From the NCBI GenBank assembly GCA_937968015.1, contig CALBSO010000015.1, forward strand, positions 90,087 to 154,086: a DNA stretch of 64,000 nucleotides, written 5' to 3'. Each line of letters opens with the position of its first letter. Positions within the stretch are counted from its first letter, which is position 1. The stretch comes from an uncultured Thermomicrobia bacterium. Its GTDB lineage: Bacteria > Chloroflexota > Chloroflexia > Thermomicrobiales > JALYUS01. Positions 7,839-14,722 of the stretch are shown here, one piece after another. The notes beneath the pieces are model-generated. The model searched no databases and was not told the DNA's origin. It saw only the letters and a list, made by a program, of their open reading frames with translations. A program made the translations under genes and the position numbers.

Positions 7839-8612
7839 ATGCTCTTTCGTCAGTATCTCCGCCCCGCCGATGGCAGCGCCTCGTATCTGTTCGGCTGCGT
7901 CGGCAAGAGCAAAGCCGTCGCGGTCGACGTCCTGCCGGAGTTCATCGCGCCGATGCGCGACACGCTCGCCCAGACCGGCATGCGACTGATCGCCTGTGTC
8001 GAGACCCATACCCACGCCGATCGGCTCTCGGCGACGCGCGAGCTCGCGGAGGGCACGGGCGCGCCGTATCTGGCGCATCATGCCGCACCGCTCGCATTCC
8101 CTTTCCAGCCGGTTCACGATGGCGATGTGATTGACGCGGGCAATGTGCAGGTGCGCATCTGGGACACACCCGGCCACTCCGATGACTCAATCTCGCTGCT
8201 CGTTACCGACCTGACGCGAGGCGACGAACCGTGGCTCGTCCTGACCGGTGACACGCTCTTTGTCGGCGATGCGGGCCGACCCGATCTCCATGGCGAGGGC
8301 AACGCGGAGCGACTGGCGAACCTCCTCTATGAGAGTGTCCATCGCCTCGCTTCGCTCCTCGATTACGTCATGCTCTACCCCTCGCATTTCTCCGGCTCGG
8401 CATGTGGCCGCAGCCTGAGCGCCAACCCGACATCAACGATCGGTTTCGAGAAGCGCCACAACGCGGCGTTGCGACCGCGCACGCGCGAGGAGTTTATCGC
8501 TTTTATGCTCAAAGACCTGCCAGAGCAGCCCGCGGATTTCGCTCGCATCCGGGAGATCAACCGCGGCTGCATGCGCGCGGACACCGGCATTCCCGCGGGT
8601 ATCGTGGCATAG
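7839..8612 (+). CDS. Metallo-beta-lactamase-fold persulfide dioxygenase-like enzyme
   Basis: 257 residues of the ETHE1/Blh branch of the MBL fold. These enzymes use a mononuclear Fe(II) to oxidise glutathione persulfide to sulfite. Metal-site motifs are ETHTHADRLSA (H-x-H-x-D-R), TPGHSDDSI, and GDTLFVGDAGRPDL with the Asp-Gly-Arg-Pro signature of the persulfide dioxygenase group. A final His lies in the SHFSGSACG segment, which in the family often reads P-x-H. Its position after an ArsR-rhodanese regulator fits sulfide/persulfide detoxification. The ATG follows GGAGG by 6 bases. Confidence 0.88.
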   Translation: MLFRQYLRPADGSASYLFGCVGKSKAVAVDVLPEFIAPMRDTLAQTGMRLIACVETHTHADRLSATRELAEGTGAPYLAHHAAPLAFPFQPVHDGDVIDAGNVQVRIWDTPGHSDDSISLLVTDLTRGDEPWLVLTGDTLFVGDAGRPDLHGEGNAERLANLLYESVHRLASLLDYVMLYPSHFSGSACGRSLSANPTSTIGFEKRHNAALRPRTREEFIAFMLKDLPEQPADFARIREINRGCMRADTGIPAGIVA

Positions 8613-8613
8613 T

Positions 8614-9912
8614 ATGGCTCGCACACTGATGGCGGTCGCTCCCGCGCCGCCGCGACTTGGGCTGCGCGCCAACTGGGAGCAGTTCATGCTCCTCATGCTG
8701 ATTAACGCGTTTGTTGGCGGCATGGTGGGGCTGGAGCGCACCGTCGTCCCCCTCATCGGCGCGGAGGAATTCGGCCTCGCCTCCACGGTGATCGTCACCT
8801 CGTTCATCGTCAGTTTCGGGCTGGTGAAAGCGTGCGCCAACCTCGTCTCCGGCCTCATGGCGGATGCCTGGGGACGCAAGCGCGTCCTCATCCTCGGCTG
8901 GCTCCTCGGCGTGCCCGTCCCCCTCATGATCATCTTCGCACCGAGTTGGGGCTGGATCGTCGCGGCGAATATCCTCCTCGGCCTCAATCAGGGCTTCGCG
9001 TGGTCAATGACGGTCGTGATGAAGGTTGATCTCGTCGGCCCGGCGCGGCGTGGGCTGGCGCTCGGCCTCAATGAGTTCGCCGGCTACTTCGCCGTCGGCG
9101 TGACCGCCTTCGCCACCGGCTATATCGCGGCGCATCACGGCCTGCGCCCTGCCCCCTTCTATCTCGGCATCGGCTACGCGCTGCTTGGGCTGACACTCTC
9201 GCTCTTCCTGGTGCGCGATACTCGCGCGCATGCCCGCTTTGAGGCGGCGACCCATGCCACGACGGACGCGACACCGGCTGCCGGCTCGCGCTTCGGCGAG
9301 GTCTTCGCACTCACGACCTGGAAGCATCGGAGCCTCTTTGCGATCAGCCAGGCGGGGTTGATCAACAATCTCAACGACGGCATGTCGTGGGGCATCTTCC
9401 CGCTCTTCTTCTTCGTGCACGGCGTGAGCCTCGCGGGGATCGGGCTGATCAAGGCGATCTATCCGGTGACGTGGAGCGTCGGGCAACTGGTGACCGGCCC
9501 ATTGAGTGATCGGTGGGGCCGCAAAGGACTGATCATGTGGGGGATGTGGGTACAAGCCCTCGCGCTCCTTATCATCGCGCGGGGCGCGGGATCACCCTTT
9601 GCCACGGGCATGTTCGGCAGTGTGCTCCTTGGCGCCGGTACCGCGATGGTCTATCCGGCGCTCCTCGCCGGTGTCGGCGATGTCGCACATCCCGCGTGGC
9701 GCGCCCGGTCGTTGAGCGTCTACCGCTTCTGGCGAGACATGGGCTATGCGGTCGGCGCGCTGCTGGCCGGTGTCATCGCTGATGCCCTCGGCTTTCGCTG
9801 GGCGATTCAGGTGGTCGCCACACTGACGTTGCTCTCGGGCGTGATCGTGTGGCGCGTGATGCACGAGACACACCATCCCGCGAGCAGCCGTGCAAGGGAG
9901 GCAGAGGGATGA
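8614..9912 (+). CDS. MFS transporter of the sulfur-stress operon
   Basis: 432 residues with about 12 membrane helices and MFS signature loops: DAWGRKRVL between helices 2 and 3, and LSDRWGRKGLIMWG in the second half. A soluble central loop covers about 205-230. It follows the persulfide dioxygenase gene by one base, so it is translated from the same message. The substrate cannot be read from sequence; context suggests export of a sulfur product such as sulfite or a related anion, or of a toxic compound. Confidence 0.85.
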   Translation: MARTLMAVAPAPPRLGLRANWEQFMLLMLINAFVGGMVGLERTVVPLIGAEEFGLASTVIVTSFIVSFGLVKACANLVSGLMADAWGRKRVLILGWLLGVPVPLMIIFAPSWGWIVAANILLGLNQGFAWSMTVVMKVDLVGPARRGLALGLNEFAGYFAVGVTAFATGYIAAHHGLRPAPFYLGIGYALLGLTLSLFLVRDTRAHARFEAATHATTDATPAAGSRFGEVFALTTWKHRSLFAISQAGLINNLNDGMSWGIFPLFFFVHGVSLAGIGLIKAIYPVTWSVGQLVTGPLSDRWGRKGLIMWGMWVQALALLIIARGAGSPFATGMFGSVLLGAGTAMVYPALLAGVGDVAHPAWRARSLSVYRFWRDMGYAVGALLAGVIADALGFRWAIQVVATLTLLSGVIVWRVMHETHHPASSRAREAEG

Positions 9913-10106
9913 ACCGTCGCTGCTGCACCGGTGTTGAGACGACATTCACCGCGCGTGTTGCGGCCAGCGATCTGCGCCGCGATCACGATAAAGGGGCACC
10001 GAAGACGACACGCCTCTTGCGGGATGCGATCACGGCGACACGCAATAGACATCGCGCCGAGATGGAGTTGAGTCCATTGATGGGATGCTCATCAATGGGC
10101 TCGTGA
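9909..10106 (+). CDS. Doubtful small ORF after the MFS gene
   Basis: A 65-codon frame whose ATG overlaps the MFS stop (ATGA) and follows a strong GGGAGG-type site. The translation is Arg- and Thr-rich (MNRRCCTGVETTFTARVAAS) with no recognisable fold, and its 3' end is made of the terminator hairpin at 10070-10102. Coding is possible but not well supported. Confidence 0.25.
   Translation: MNRRCCTGVETTFTARVAASDLRRDHDKGAPKTTRLLRDAITATRNRHRAEMELSPLMGCSSMGS
10070..10102. terminator. Hairpin between convergent genes
   Basis: The perfect stem CCATTGATG / CATCAATGG with a 7-base loop (10074-10098) extends outward by one G-T wobble and three more pairs to 13 pairs. It has no U-tract. It sits between the rightward sulfur operon and the leftward DUF4232 gene and could end transcription from either side. 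Confidence 0.5.
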
Positions 10107-10139
10107 TCGTGGCCTGGTATTTTCAGTGCCTCGTATTTA

Positions 10140-11282
10140 CTACGCCAGCGCGATGCTCGCCGCGACGATTTTCAGCGCGCCGCCTTCGCTGCCGATGGTG
10201 TAACTGCCAGTGTACTGTTGCGTGTCGCCGTTCGTCTCGCGGGCATTGAGCACGATCGTGATGATGGTCTGATCGCCGCTCTGGGCGATGGCGCGGATGT
10301 GCAGGTCGTCTTGCTGCGTCATCGCGAACCCGGTGGCGAAGTCGTCGGAGGATTGATTCTGCTGCATCTGCGCGCCGAAGAAGGCGTAGGCGGCGTGGTA
10401 GTCGTGGCGGTTGATCGCCGTGTAATAGTCGCGGACGACTTGCGCGGCATCGCCCCGCAAGGTGAATGGCTGCTGGCTGAGGCGCGACGACTGCGTGTCG
10501 CCGAGGCAGGGAGGCACGCTCGCCGGTACCGTGAAGGAGCCGTTGCCGCCCAGGAGCGTGACGCGCAGAACGAATGTATCATTCGCCGTCGCTTGTGGGC
10601 ACTGGTTGGACCACCGCACATCGGTCACCGCCTGCTGCCCCGGTTGCAGGACGACCTCGCCGCCCACGTCGTTCGCGTCCGTGAACACCGCGTTCTCGGT
10701 CGGGGCGATCTGGCCCTGGGCGCTCTCGATCCGCACCGCCGGGTACGCCGGGAGCAGGCACGCGCCCGCGCCATTGTTCGTCACGGCGATCGTGCCGATC
10801 CGCGAGCCGACCGCGCCCTGCCACTGAACGTCCGCGTTCAGATCGGCGGCGCGGCAGGCGGGTATCTCGGATGGCGGCGCGTCAACCACCGTCACATCGA
10901 AGGTGTTACCGGGCGCGCCCTTGAAATTGTCGGTCGCGAGGTGCCAGGCGCCCGCCGCCGGGAAGGTCATGAAGGCGCTATATGTGCCGCCGGGGCCATC
11001 TGGAAGCGCGGTCGCGGCAGCAGAGATGACTGTACCATCCGCGTCGGAAACGGCGCTCAGCGAGAAGACCCGGACGAGCGCGACATTCAGCGGGCCACCA
11101 ACGGCAAAGATCGTCACGTTGATCGTCACGGGCTCCCCCACGACGGGCTGTGCCGGATCAATACGGTAGGCGATGGTGATCTGACCGGGGGCGGCCAGCG
11201 CTGAGGTGGCCGTTCCCACAATCAGTGCGGCGATTGCGAGCCACATCGCAAGGAGAGACGCAGACCATTTCCGTCGGTACAT
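10140..11282 (-). CDS. Secreted protein: YtkA/Ig-like, DUF4232-like and NTF2-like domains
   Basis: 380 residues. The ATG at 11282 follows GAGGAGG by 5 bases and opens with a Sec signal (MYRRKWSASLLAMWLAIAAL, cleavage near SALAA). Domain order: a beta domain (about 35-135, GQITIAYRIDPAQPVVGEP, FPAAGAWHLA); a DUF4232-like domain (about 145-270) with paired Cys and GTIAVTNNGAGACLLPAYP; and a C-terminal SnoaL/NTF2-like domain (about 275-380, VVRDYYTAINRHDYHAAYAF). It is probably displayed or released outside the cell. Ligand unknown. It is transcribed divergently from the ATP-grasp gene across about 240 bases. A longer upstream frame is a read-through of the promoter region. Confidence 0.75.
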   Translation of the reverse strand: MYRRKWSASLLAMWLAIAALIVGTATSALAAPGQITIAYRIDPAQPVVGEPVTINVTIFAVGGPLNVALVRVFSLSAVSDADGTVISAAATALPDGPGGTYSAFMTFPAAGAWHLATDNFKGAPGNTFDVTVVDAPPSEIPACRAADLNADVQWQGAVGSRIGTIAVTNNGAGACLLPAYPAVRIESAQGQIAPTENAVFTDANDVGGEVVLQPGQQAVTDVRWSNQCPQATANDTFVLRVTLLGGNGSFTVPASVPPCLGDTQSSRLSQQPFTLRGDAAQVVRDYYTAINRHDYHAAYAFFGAQMQQNQSSDDFATGFAMTQQDDLHIRAIAQSGDQTIITIVLNARETNGDTQQYTGSYTIGSEGGALKIVAASIALA

Positions 11283-11521
11283 TGGTTCCTCCTCATCTCG
11301 TGCATACGCGATGAGATGTCTCGCCGCTCCAGGCGCTTGTCTCTCATAGGAACGTACGAAAATTCCTTCACGTTCCATCTCGGCATGGACGCGAACGAAC
11401 CGCGTCACATCCGCGCTATTCGTTCCATCCCTTCCCTTCCCTCCGCCGGGTGCGTTTTGTGCAACCGCATTATTGCCGGAATATGCGAACACCTCTACCA
11501 TAGCGTCAGCAACCCGTCCGC

Positions 11522-13123
11522 ATGATGCAACCGCCGCTCCCCCTTCCCTTCGAGGGAAGCGAAAGCCCTCCGGGCAGCATCGAGGTGAGGAAGGACGCTC
11601 CCATCGTCAAGCGCACCCCGTCTCCGGCCACGACTGCGACGAATCCGCTCACGCGCGACTACGACACCGGCGGGTTCTACGATGAGATGTTCGTGCCGAC
11701 GCCCGGCGGGAAGGTCATGCCCCGCGCGCATTACCGCCCGCTCGCCGTACAACTCGCCCCGTTGGACGCGAGCGACCTCCGCCACGCGAGCGACCTCGCC
11801 AACCGCTCCTTTCTCCATCAGGGCATCACCTTCACCGTCTATTCGGACGCGGAACACGGCACCGAGCGGATCTTCCCCTTCGACCTCATCCCGCGCCTCA
11901 TCCCACCGGACGAATGGCGCCTGATCGAAACCGGCCTCCAGCAGCGCATCCGCGCCCTGAACATGTTCATTCACGACATCTATCACGATCAGGAGATCCT
12001 CGAAGACCATATCGTGCCGCGCCAGTTGGTCGTCCGGGCGCGCCACTTCCGCCGTGAGGTCGTCGGCATTGACGTGCCGCACAACCTCTCCATCCACATC
12101 GTCGGCAGCGATCTCGTGCGCGATGCGAGTGGACGCTACCTGGTCCTCGAAGACAATCTGCGTAGCCCGAGCGGCGTCTCATACGTCCTTGCGAACCGCA
12201 CGACGATGCGGCGCGTGCTGCCGGACTGGTTCAGTGAATTGGGCGTCCGCTCCGTGGATCACTATTGCAGCCAACTGATCGAGAATCTGCGTGCGCTCTC
12301 GCCTCGCCCCCTCGCACGCGGTTCCGGCGGCCCGACAGTCGTCCTGCTCACGCCCGGTATCTACAACTCGGCCTACTTCGAGCACGCCTTCCTCGCGCAG
12401 CAGATGGGCATTGAACTCGTCGAGGGGCGTGATCTCTTCGTCGTGGACAACCGCGTCTATTTGCGCACAACGCGCGGGCGCGAGCCGGTGGATGTCATCT
12501 ACCGCCGCGTGGACGATGAATTCCTCGATCCGCTCGCCTTCCGGCCGGACAGCATGCTCGGCATCGCGGGCCTGCTCGGCGCAGTACGGACGGGGAATGT
12601 CGCCCTCGCCAACGCGATCGGCACGGGTGTCGCGGACGACAAGGTGATCTACCACTACGTCCCGGCGATCATCCGCTACTACTTGAACGAGGAGCCGATC
12701 CTCGGCAATGTGCCGACCTATCTGCCCTCCGACCCCGAACAGCGGGAGTACATCATCGCGCACGCGGGCGAACTCGTCATCAAGGCGGCAAATGAGAGCG
12801 GCGGCTACGGCATGCTCATCGGCCCCAGCGCCGATGAGGAGGAAATCGAGCAGTTCCGTGCCCGCGTCGCCACCCACCCGCGCGACTACATCGCTCAGCC
12901 CGTTGTCCCGCTCTCCCGCAGCCCCTCCTTCATCCCCGACGACGTAGGCGATGGTGGGCGGCTCGAAGGGCGCCATATTGATCTGCGCCCCTATATCCTC
13001 AGTGGCCCGAAGGAGATTCATGTCCTCCCCGGTGGCCTCACCCGCGTCGCCCTCCGCCGCGGCTCGCTCGTCGTCAACAGCAGCCAGGGCGGGGGAAGTA
13101 AAGATACGTGGGTGCTCAGGTAG
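11522..13123 (+). CDS. Circularly permuted ATP-grasp protein (CP_ATPgrasp, DUF404/DUF407)
   Basis: 533 residues. From about residue 53 it matches the circularly permuted ATP-grasp family: FYDEMF, HYRPL, FPFDLIPRLIPPDEW, IYHDQEIL, YLVLEDNLRSPSGVSYVL (metal/ATP loop), KAANESGGYGMLIGP, and a C-terminal RVALRRGSLVVNSSQGGGSK. Such proteins are predicted amide-bond ligases found with alpha-E and transglutaminase proteins, as here, and are thought to build or attach peptide tags. The first 50 residues are low complexity and partly encoded by a GC-rich repeat (11531-11590), so the true start may lie further in. The gene ends at TAG 13123 inside the left arm of the repeat that brackets the next gene. 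Confidence 0.85.
   Translation: MMQPPLPLPFEGSESPPGSIEVRKDAPIVKRTPSPATTATNPLTRDYDTGGFYDEMFVPTPGGKVMPRAHYRPLAVQLAPLDASDLRHASDLANRSFLHQGITFTVYSDAEHGTERIFPFDLIPRLIPPDEWRLIETGLQQRIRALNMFIHDIYHDQEILEDHIVPRQLVVRARHFRREVVGIDVPHNLSIHIVGSDLVRDASGRYLVLEDNLRSPSGVSYVLANRTTMRRVLPDWFSELGVRSVDHYCSQLIENLRALSPRPLARGSGGPTVVLLTPGIYNSAYFEHAFLAQQMGIELVEGRDLFVVDNRVYLRTTRGREPVDVIYRRVDDEFLDPLAFRPDSMLGIAGLLGAVRTGNVALANAIGTGVADDKVIYHYVPAIIRYYLNEEPILGNVPTYLPSDPEQREYIIAHAGELVIKAANESGGYGMLIGPSADEEEIEQFRARVATHPRDYIAQPVVPLSRSPSFIPDDVGDGGRLEGRHIDLRPYILSGPKEIHVLPGGLTRVALRRGSLVVNSSQGGGSKDTWVLR
11531..11590 (+). repeat. GC-rich hairpin repeat at the ATP-grasp gene start
   Basis: Hairpin CTTCCCT-TCG-AGGGAAG (11543-11559), followed by the 16-base word GCCCTCCGGGCAGCAT (11565-11580) and a GAGGTGAGG tail. 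The same 7-base stem is at 27143-27159 and a close form (CTTCCCC/GGGGAAG) at 38817-38833. The repeat is read through as protein N-terminus. Confidence 0.7.
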
Positions 13124-13573
13124 GACTGAGGACTGAGGGGTAAGTGGCGGAGGGACGACACATGGCGAAGATTGAGCGATTCGAGGACCTGTTTGCATGG
13201 CAAAAAGCGCGACGGTTGACGCGAGAGGTGTATCGTGTAACGAAGCAAGGCGAATTTGCCAAAGACTATGGACTCGCACGGCAACTGCAACGCGCATCGG
13301 TGTCCATCATGTCGAATGTCGCTGAAGGGTTCGAACGTGGCGGGCGAGCAGAATTCCATCAATTTCTTTCCACAGCGAAAGCGTCCCGTGCGGAAACGCG
13401 GTCGCTACTCTATGTCGCACTCGATGCCGAATACCTCGACGAAAAGACCTTCGAGCGATTGCTCGAAAATGCCGACGAAGTCGCCCGAATCATCGGCGGC
13501 CTCCGCGCCAAAGTCGAACGACAACGCGACGAACAACGTACTGTACGGAGGGACGCATGATCCTCAGTCCTCC
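13123..13573. mobile_element. Four-helix-bundle gene bracketed by heptamer inverted repeats
   Basis: The left arm at 13123-13138 is two GGACTGA units plus GG; the right arm at 13561-13573 contains TCCTCAGTCC, the exact reverse complement of 13123-13132. The left arm starts at the last base of the ATP-grasp stop codon, and the right arm starts one base after the four-helix-bundle stop. A direct repeat CGGAGGGACG also flanks the ORF (13148-13157 and 13546-13555). The arrangement, a single small gene between inverted copies of a repeat that also occurs alone nearby, looks like a mobile cassette. Mobility is inferred. Confidence 0.6.
13162..13560 (+). CDS. Four-helix-bundle protein, 23S rRNA-IVP / Avd-like family
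   Basis: 132 residues. Family marks are FEDLFAWQKARRLTREVY at the N-terminus, LARQLQRASVSIMSNVAEG (about 36-54), an EFHQFLSTAKASRAETRSLL helix, and a basic C-terminal tail. Relatives are encoded in intervening sequences of 23S rRNA genes (for example in Leptospira) and include Avd, the basic bundle that assists reverse transcriptase in diversity-generating retroelements. Members form small oligomers with a positively charged face, so nucleic-acid binding is plausible. No reverse transcriptase or variable region is nearby. The ATG at 13162 has a GGAGG site 8 bases upstream. It interrupts a conserved ATP-grasp/alpha-E/transglutaminase operon. Confidence 0.88.
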   Translation: MAKIERFEDLFAWQKARRLTREVYRVTKQGEFAKDYGLARQLQRASVSIMSNVAEGFERGGRAEFHQFLSTAKASRAETRSLLYVALDAEYLDEKTFERLLENADEVARIIGGLRAKVERQRDEQRTVRRDA

Positions 13574-13585
13574 CGAGGCGAAGCC

Positions 13586-14722
13586 GTGTTGAGCCGCATC
13601 GCTGAATCACTCTACTGGATTGGGCGATATGTCGAGCGCGCCGAGGATACGGCGCGCATTACGGACGTCAACTATCACCATACGCTGGAGATGGGCGCGT
13701 CGCCGGAGGCGCGGGAACGGCGGCGGCAACAGTGGGAGGCGCTCGTTCTCATCGTCGGCGAGGCGCCCCGCTTCTTCACCCTGCACGACCGGGCGGACGA
13801 GGAGACGGTGCCGCCTTACCTCACCTTCGCGACCGAGAACCCGCACTCGATCGTCTCCTGCGTCGCCCGCGCCCGCGAGAATGCCCGCACGATGCGCCAT
13901 CAGATCGCCAGTGAGATGTGGGAGGTCCTCAATCGCTTCCATCTCGAATTGCAGCGGCTACGGGAATCCAGCGAGACACCGGTCAGCGCGGAGAATGTGC
14001 ATCTCTTTTACCGCTCCATCAAGGAATTCAGCCATCTCTTCCAGGGCATCACCGATAGTACGATGCCGCGTGAGGAGGGATGGTATTTCCTCCAAGCCGG
14101 AAAGTTCCTCGAACGAGCCGAGAAGACCGCCCGCGCCCTCGATGTGAAGTATCACCTGCTCGCTCGGGACGAAGGACTGCGGGCGCCCTCCGGGCAGCAT
14201 GAGGACTCAGGGCTGAGGGTGGAATCATCTACTCTCAGTCCTGAGTCCTCAGTCCTCAGTCCTGTTCCGGGTGATTGGGACCAGTGGCTTGCGGTGCTCC
14301 GCTCGCTCTCCGCGTACGAGGCGTACCACAAGATCTACCGTAGCACGGTCCGACCCCGCTCCGTGATCGAGATGCTGACACTCTCCCCGATCTTCCCCCG
14401 CTCCATCCGCTTCGCCATCGGCGAGGTAGATGCGGCACTTGCCCGCATCGCGGGAGGACTCAGGGCCGAGGACGTAGGATTAAGCAATGATCCGTCCTCC
14501 CTCAGTCCTCAGTCCTTCGTCCTTCGCCCTTCCCATGAGGCGGAGCGTGCCGTTGGGAGATTGCATAGCGCGCTGGCATATCAGCGGGTGGAAGAAGTCT
14601 TTGCCGTTGATTTGCACGATTACCTGCTCGACATCCAGCGACAATGTTTCCAGATTGGCGAGCATATCCAGGCGCAGTATTTCGCGCCCCGCATCCTGCG
14701 CGCCGAGGAGGTCATCACGTGA
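13586..14722 (+). CDS. Alpha-E domain protein with two repeat-encoded insertions
   Basis: 378 residues of the alpha-E (DUF403) family, all-helical partners of CP_ATPgrasp proteins. The GTG at 13586 gives the family start (VLSRIAESLYWIGRYVERA) and has GAGG 7 bases upstream; longer frames overlap the four-helix-bundle gene. Other family marks are WYFLQAGKFLERAEKTARA, WDQWLAVLRSLSAYEAYHK and HSALAYQRVEEVF. Residues about 201-227 and 290-317 are Ser/Pro/Leu-rich segments with no counterpart I know in the family. They are encoded by GGACTGA-type heptamer hairpins (14185-14264, 14452-14534) read in frame. Its TGA overlaps the transglutaminase GTG. Confidence 0.85.
   Translation: MLSRIAESLYWIGRYVERAEDTARITDVNYHHTLEMGASPEARERRRQQWEALVLIVGEAPRFFTLHDRADEETVPPYLTFATENPHSIVSCVARARENARTMRHQIASEMWEVLNRFHLELQRLRESSETPVSAENVHLFYRSIKEFSHLFQGITDSTMPREEGWYFLQAGKFLERAEKTARALDVKYHLLARDEGLRAPSGQHEDSGLRVESSTLSPESSVLSPVPGDWDQWLAVLRSLSAYEAYHKIYRSTVRPRSVIEMLTLSPIFPRSIRFAIGEVDAALARIAGGLRAEDVGLSNDPSSLSPQSFVLRPSHEAERAVGRLHSALAYQRVEEVFAVDLHDYLLDIQRQCFQIGEHIQAQYFAPRILRAEEVIT
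14185..14264 (+). repeat. GGACTGA-family heptamer hairpin inside the alpha-E gene
   Basis: The 16-base word GCCCTCCGGGCAGCAT (14185-14200) is followed by a left arm GAGGACTCAGGGCTGAGGG (14201-14219), a 12-base loop, and a right arm of four consecutive heptamers CTCTCAG, TCCTGAG, TCCTCAG, TCCTCAG (14232-14259). The arms pair at 16 of 19 positions. It is read in frame. Confidence 0.8.
14452..14534 (+). repeat. Second GGACTGA-family heptamer array inside the alpha-E gene
   Basis: The left arm around 14452-14473 (GGGAGGACTCAGGGCCGAGG) faces a right array of 7-base units: CCTCAGT, CCTCAGT, CCTTCGT, CCTTCGC, CCTTCCC (14500-14534). The arms pair with a small bulge. In-frame in the coding sequence. 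Confidence 0.75.

Noticed and set aside
13123..13573. Diversity-generating retroelement or 23S rRNA intervening sequence
   Set aside because: The bundle protein is related to Avd and IVS proteins, but there is no reverse transcriptase, no template/variable repeat pair and no rRNA sequence around it.
13123..14534. REP/RAYT system
   Set aside because: No Y1-type (TnpA_REP) transposase is in the window, and the units are heptamers rather than REP-type sequences; only the logic is similar.
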